Source: Flavobacterium oncorhynchi (GTDB lineage: Bacteria; Bacteroidota; Bacteroidia; Flavobacteriales; Flavobacteriaceae). From it: a stretch of DNA of 64,000 nucleotides. The stretch covers positions 134,612-198,611 of the forward strand of contig NZ_MUHA01000005.1 in NCBI RefSeq assembly GCF_002217355.1. Reading direction: 5' to 3'. The first letter of the stretch is position 1. Each line of letters opens with the position of its first letter. Below, one piece after another: positions 60,977 to 64,000 of this stretch. The position numbers and the translations under genes were made by a program. The notes beneath the pieces were generated by a model. The model was not told the DNA's origin. It saw only the letters and a list, made by a program, of their open reading frames with translations, and made no database searches.

Positions 60977-62848
60977 ATGAATAAAAGATTATTGCATTTT
61001 GCATTTATTGCTTTTTTGTTTTTGATGCAAACAGGCTTTGCACAAGAACTTTATATGCCTAGAAATATAAAAGAGGCTTACGAAAAAGGAACTCGTTCTA
61101 TGGACGGAAAACCTGGAAAAAACTATTGGCAGAATCACGGAAAATATACAATGGATATTACTGTAGATGCTAAAACAAAAGTAGTAAGCGGAACAGAAAC
61201 TATTGTTTACGAGAATAATAGTGATAAATCATTAGATAATCTTGTTATTCGATTTGTAAATAATCTGCATAAACCAACTTCACCGCGAGGAGGTGATGTA
61301 AGCGATGACTTTCTTAGCAGCGGATTAACAATTACTTCTTTAAAAGTGGATAATGAAGTTTATAAAGAAGATGCCAGAAATTGGGGAACTGTGGGGAATG
61401 TAAAACTAAAAAAAGCAATCGCACCAAAATCTAAAGTTACCATTACTATCGATTGGAATTATCCTTTATCAAAAGAAAGCGGAAGAGAAGGACAAATTGA
61501 TGAAACTACATTTTTTGCAGCTTACAGCTATCCTCGAGTTTCGGTTTTTGATGATTATAATGGCTGGGACAGAATACCTCATACAGATCGTCAGGAATTT
61601 TACAATGACTTTAATGATTACACCTATTCGGTAAAAGCGCCTAAAAATTATGTGGTTTATGCGACTGGAGATTTCTTAAATCCTGATGAAGTTTTACAGC
61701 CAGAGTTTGCGGCACGCTTGAAAAAATCATATGTGACAGATGAAATTCTGCACATAGCAAATGAGCAGGAAATGAAAAGCGGAATCGTAACGAAACAAAA
61801 CGATTGGAATATCTGGAAATTTGAAGCAAACAATATTACTGATGTTTGTTTTGGTTTAAGTGATCACTATTTATGGGATGCCAGCAGTGTTTTGGTTGAT
61901 AAAAAAACAAATCGCCGTGCAAGTGTTCAAGCTGCTTACAATATTACAGGAACTGATTTTGTAAATTCGGTTAAAAATAATCAGTTTGCTTTAGATTGGT
62001 TTTCAAATAATTGGCCGGGAATTCCATATCCGTATTCTAAAATGACAGCTTTTCAAGGTTTTGCAGATATGGAGTACCCAATGATGTGTAACGATTCGCA
62101 TATGGGCGATCCCTTATTAGCACAATTGGTTCAAGACCATGAAGTAGCGCATACTTATTTTCCGTTTTTTATGGGAATCAACGAAACGCGTTATGCTTTT
62201 ATGGATGAAGGCTGGGCTACAACTTTTGAATATTTAATTAAAATTGCCGAACATGGAAAAGAAGAGGCGGATAAATTTTATAAAGGGTTTAGAGTAAAAA
62301 AATACATTACCGATTTATCGACAGAAGAAGATCAGCCAATAATTTCAATGTCTACACAAGTTTCAGGTGCAGGATATGGAAATAATTCGTACGGAAAAGC
62401 ATCTCTATCTTATTTAGCTTTAAAGGATTTGCTTGGAGATGATTTATTTAAAAAGTCGCTTCATCATTATATGGATACTTGGAATGGAAAACATCCAATT
62501 CCGTGGGACTATTTCTATTCGATGAATACTGGTTCAGGAAAAAATTTGAATTGGTTTTTCAATAACTGGTTTTTTACAAACAATTATATTGATATTTCGA
62601 TAAAAGAAGTTTCAAAAAATGTTGTTACAATAACAAATTCAGGAGGTTTTGCGATTCCGTTTGATGTGAATGTGATTTATGAAGATAACACAGCAGAAAC
62701 GTTTCATCAAACTCCTGCGGTTTGGGAGAAAAATCAAAAAACAGCGAGGATAACGATTAATACTAAAAAGCAAATTAAAAAAGTTACTCTAGACGGTGGC
62801 ATTTTTATGGATGCAACGCCAATAAATAATAGCTGGCCTGCTAATTAA
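60977..62848 (+). CDS. M1-family aminopeptidase, exported
   Basis: A 623-residue zinc metallopeptidase. The signal peptide is MNKRLLHFAFIAFLFLMQTGFA. The zinc site is HEVAH (in VQDHEVAHTYFPFF) with the third ligand Glu in MDEGWATTFEYL, spaced 18 residues as in gluzincins; FADMEYPMM corresponds to the GxMEN exopeptidase motif in altered form. The N-terminal part is beta-sheet (about 50-270). No C-terminal secretion tag was seen, so it probably stays in the periplasm. Confidence 0.92.
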   Translation: MNKRLLHFAFIAFLFLMQTGFAQELYMPRNIKEAYEKGTRSMDGKPGKNYWQNHGKYTMDITVDAKTKVVSGTETIVYENNSDKSLDNLVIRFVNNLHKPTSPRGGDVSDDFLSSGLTITSLKVDNEVYKEDARNWGTVGNVKLKKAIAPKSKVTITIDWNYPLSKESGREGQIDETTFFAAYSYPRVSVFDDYNGWDRIPHTDRQEFYNDFNDYTYSVKAPKNYVVYATGDFLNPDEVLQPEFAARLKKSYVTDEILHIANEQEMKSGIVTKQNDWNIWKFEANNITDVCFGLSDHYLWDASSVLVDKKTNRRASVQAAYNITGTDFVNSVKNNQFALDWFSNNWPGIPYPYSKMTAFQGFADMEYPMMCNDSHMGDPLLAQLVQDHEVAHTYFPFFMGINETRYAFMDEGWATTFEYLIKIAEHGKEEADKFYKGFRVKKYITDLSTEEDQPIISMSTQVSGAGYGNNSYGKASLSYLALKDLLGDDLFKKSLHHYMDTWNGKHPIPWDYFYSMNTGSGKNLNWFFNNWFFTNNYIDISIKEVSKNVVTITNSGGFAIPFDVNVIYEDNTAETFHQTPAVWEKNQKTARITINTKKQIKKVTLDGGIFMDATPINNSWPAN

Positions 62849-62855
62849 TAAAAAC

Positions 62856-62885
62856 AAGTCGTCTTTTTTAAATTTAAGACGACTT
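62856..62885 (+). terminator. Terminator after the M1 peptidase gene
   Basis: Perfect ten-base arms AAGTCGTCTT and AAGACGACTT around ten bases, with T8 behind. Confidence 0.85.
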
Positions 62886-63050
62886 TTTTTTTATTAATTT
62901 AGAATAATCTGTTAGGAGTAATTAATTTTAACGCATAGAATTATAGGCTCTTACTTATAAAAAAGTACTTGTTTTGGATAAAGATTTTCCAGAAACAAAT
63001 AAAAAAATAGATCGACTATTAAAATAATTAATCTTTAAAACTAAACTAAA

Positions 63051-63443
63051 ATGTCAGGAGAAAAAGATTTACAGAAACTGCTTAAAAACATGAAACCGGA
63101 ACACAACTTGGGTGATTATGTTTTTTGTAAAATTGAAAAAGTTGAGAATATAAATCTAAATGAGATTGAAATGTTTTTTAAGGAAAAAAAGGCTTTTACG
63201 CTGATTCTAAAAAAAGAAAATGCCGAAAAATTAAATTTAGAATATTCTGTAGTAATGTCGTGGATAACACTCTCTGTTCATTCCTCGCTAGAAGCAATTG
63301 GATTAACAGCAGCATTTTCTAATGCTCTTTCAGAACATGAAATAAGCTGTAATGTTGTTGCTGCCTATTATCATGATCATATTTTTATTGATAAAAAAGA
63401 TACCGTAAAAGCAATGGAAATTCTAAGTTCGTTTTCTGGGTAA
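63051..63443 (+). CDS. ACT-domain protein
   Basis: A 130-residue cytoplasmic protein. The C-terminal half reads VVMSWITLSVHSSLEAIGLTAAFSNALSEHEI followed by SCNVVAAYYHDHIFI, the pattern of small ACT domain proteins related to aspartate-kinase ligand-binding domains. They bind amino acids; target unknown. No metabolic enzyme is adjacent. Confidence 0.85.
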   Translation: MSGEKDLQKLLKNMKPEHNLGDYVFCKIEKVENINLNEIEMFFKEKKAFTLILKKENAEKLNLEYSVVMSWITLSVHSSLEAIGLTAAFSNALSEHEISCNVVAAYYHDHIFIDKKDTVKAMEILSSFSG

Positions 63444-63570
63444 TTTTGGAAAAATATTTTCAAATTCATTTTTTTAGAGGTTATAAATATCAATAACAAA
63501 AAAAATGTTTTATTGTAAGTCTTTATATTGTTAAAAAAGTAATTAATTGATTAAAATAAAAATTAATTAT

Positions 63571-63578
63571 TAGGTTTG
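63571..63578 (+). promoter_or_regulatory. Promoter of the last gene (TTG-N21-TAGGTTTG)
   Basis: The -7 box TAGGTTTG has TTG 21 bases upstream (63547-63549). It is 36 bases before the ATG at 63615. Confidence 0.6.
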
Positions 63579-63614
63579 CAAGAAAAATAAAAAATAACTT
63601 ACTTCCCCAAATTA

Positions 63615-64000
63615 ATGAAAAAATTGTTACTCTTAATTGTTCTGCTTATTTCGGTGAAAAATGCAGCACAAAATGATGCGAAATGTAAATTCCAAAAAAA
63701 CAAGTATGAACTGGCACTTTCTTATTTGAAAAATTCAGATTACCCAAATGCATTAGATCAGTTTTCAATAGCTTCTAAACTTAAGCCTGAAAATGAAATA
63801 GGGCAAGAGTCTTTAAAAAGAATTGATACTTTAAAAGAAATTCTTAGAAGTAATATTTTAGAGAAGGCATATGGAACTTGGATCATGACAGGTGATAAAC
63901 CAAGTTGGACTATTGAAGCTCAAAATAGTTTTAAAAATAAAACGGTAGATGAGCTGGTAGAAATAAATCAGAATGAAATTTTATTTTTTGAACAAGATCG
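63615..64000 (+). CDS. Exported TPR-like protein, N-terminal part
   Basis: The window ends inside this gene; 128 codons are open to the edge. It begins with a signal peptide (MKKLLLLIVLLISVKNAAQ). Residues about 25-70 (ELALSYLKNSDYPNALDQFSIASKLKPE) look like one tetratricopeptide repeat. The following GTWIMTGDKPSWTIEAQ is unassigned. Start at 63615 follows a good promoter. Function unknown. Confidence 0.7.
   Translation, partial: MKKLLLLIVLLISVKNAAQNDAKCKFQKNKYELALSYLKNSDYPNALDQFSIASKLKPENEIGQESLKRIDTLKEILRSNILEKAYGTWIMTGDKPSWTIEAQNSFKNKTVDELVEINQNEILFFEQD

Noticed and set aside
1..64000. tRNA, rRNA or riboswitch genes
   Set aside because: Reading the gaps on both strands gave no cloverleaf with a TTCGAATC-type T-loop, no rRNA core sequence and no recognisable riboswitch core; a covariance-model search could still find a small RNA.

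Overview
The window is a chromosomal segment of a flavobacterium, most likely a Flavobacterium species (Bacteroidota). The signs are the low G+C content, about ten promoters with the Bacteroidota -7 box TAnnTTTG, A-rich start regions without strong Shine-Dalgarno sequences, 2TM-domain/LytTR signalling genes, a TonB-linked receptor with an N-terminal carboxypeptidase-like domain, and many short dispersed intergenic repeats. No rRNA, tRNA, CRISPR array, prophage or intact insertion sequence was seen. All identifications come from reading motifs and remembered family features; no search was run.

Layout. 1-1141: end of an ABC-2 export pair. 1251-3301: a conserved protein with kinase-like motifs and a propeller-like lipoprotein. 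3459-8398: a very large metallophosphoesterase/kinase-like/outer-membrane-barrel protein, divergent from an HD phosphohydrolase fused to a membrane module resembling Pycsar effectors. 8465-17581: mostly minus-strand housekeeping and accessory genes (GAF protein, NdpA-like nucleoid protein, four-helix-bundle protein in a repeat-flanked slot, pRiA4b-like protein, HPP and ClC membrane proteins, and a DinB/YciI/acetyltransferase/VOC operon). 17720-24362: TonB-dependent receptor, TPR-like protein, then a LytS-type kinase, four small 2TM proteins and a LytTR regulator. 24431-24685: a MITE-like element. 24695-28671: heme A synthase, a small membrane protein, a CCA-adding-type enzyme and YaaA. 28912-33596: a TetR-controlled tripartite drug-efflux operon with two tandem operators. 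33815-42109: the tryptophan operon trpE-trpG-trpD-trpC-trpF-trpB-trpA, preceded by a previously unlisted leader peptide with three Trp codons and an attenuator hairpin, and interrupted by a lipocalin-like lipoprotein, a small cyclotransferase-like gene and a nitrilase remnant. 42233-45410: beta-helix protein and a MarR-nitroreductase-YceI operon with two operators. 45742-49594: glycerol operon glpD-glpK-glpF. 49796-58448: sulfide/persulfide genes (metallo-beta-lactamase/rhodanese, two YeeE halves, TSUP permease, Crp/Fnr regulator) enclosing an HD nucleotidase and the cydAB oxidase. 58808-64000: rhodanese, GapN-type dehydrogenase, M1 aminopeptidase, ACT protein and the start of a TPR-like exported protein.

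The best leads are: (1) the trp leader, where the stop region of the leader ORF can pair with the terminator stem; (2) a shared GTRA-N6-TYAC palindrome at identical distance from the -7 box of two sulfur genes, which looks like the activator site of the nearby Crp/Fnr protein; (3) the HD-PycTM-like fusion without a cyclase; (4) the phosphoesterase/kinase-like/barrel fusion; (5) the four-helix-bundle gene flanked by an inverted pair of a dispersed repeat.

The dispersed repeats fall into several families (Trp-operon gaps, gene ends and convergent junctions are full of them). Most occur as inverted pairs able to form long hairpins, and they fill nearly all gene-free stretches longer than 300 bases.
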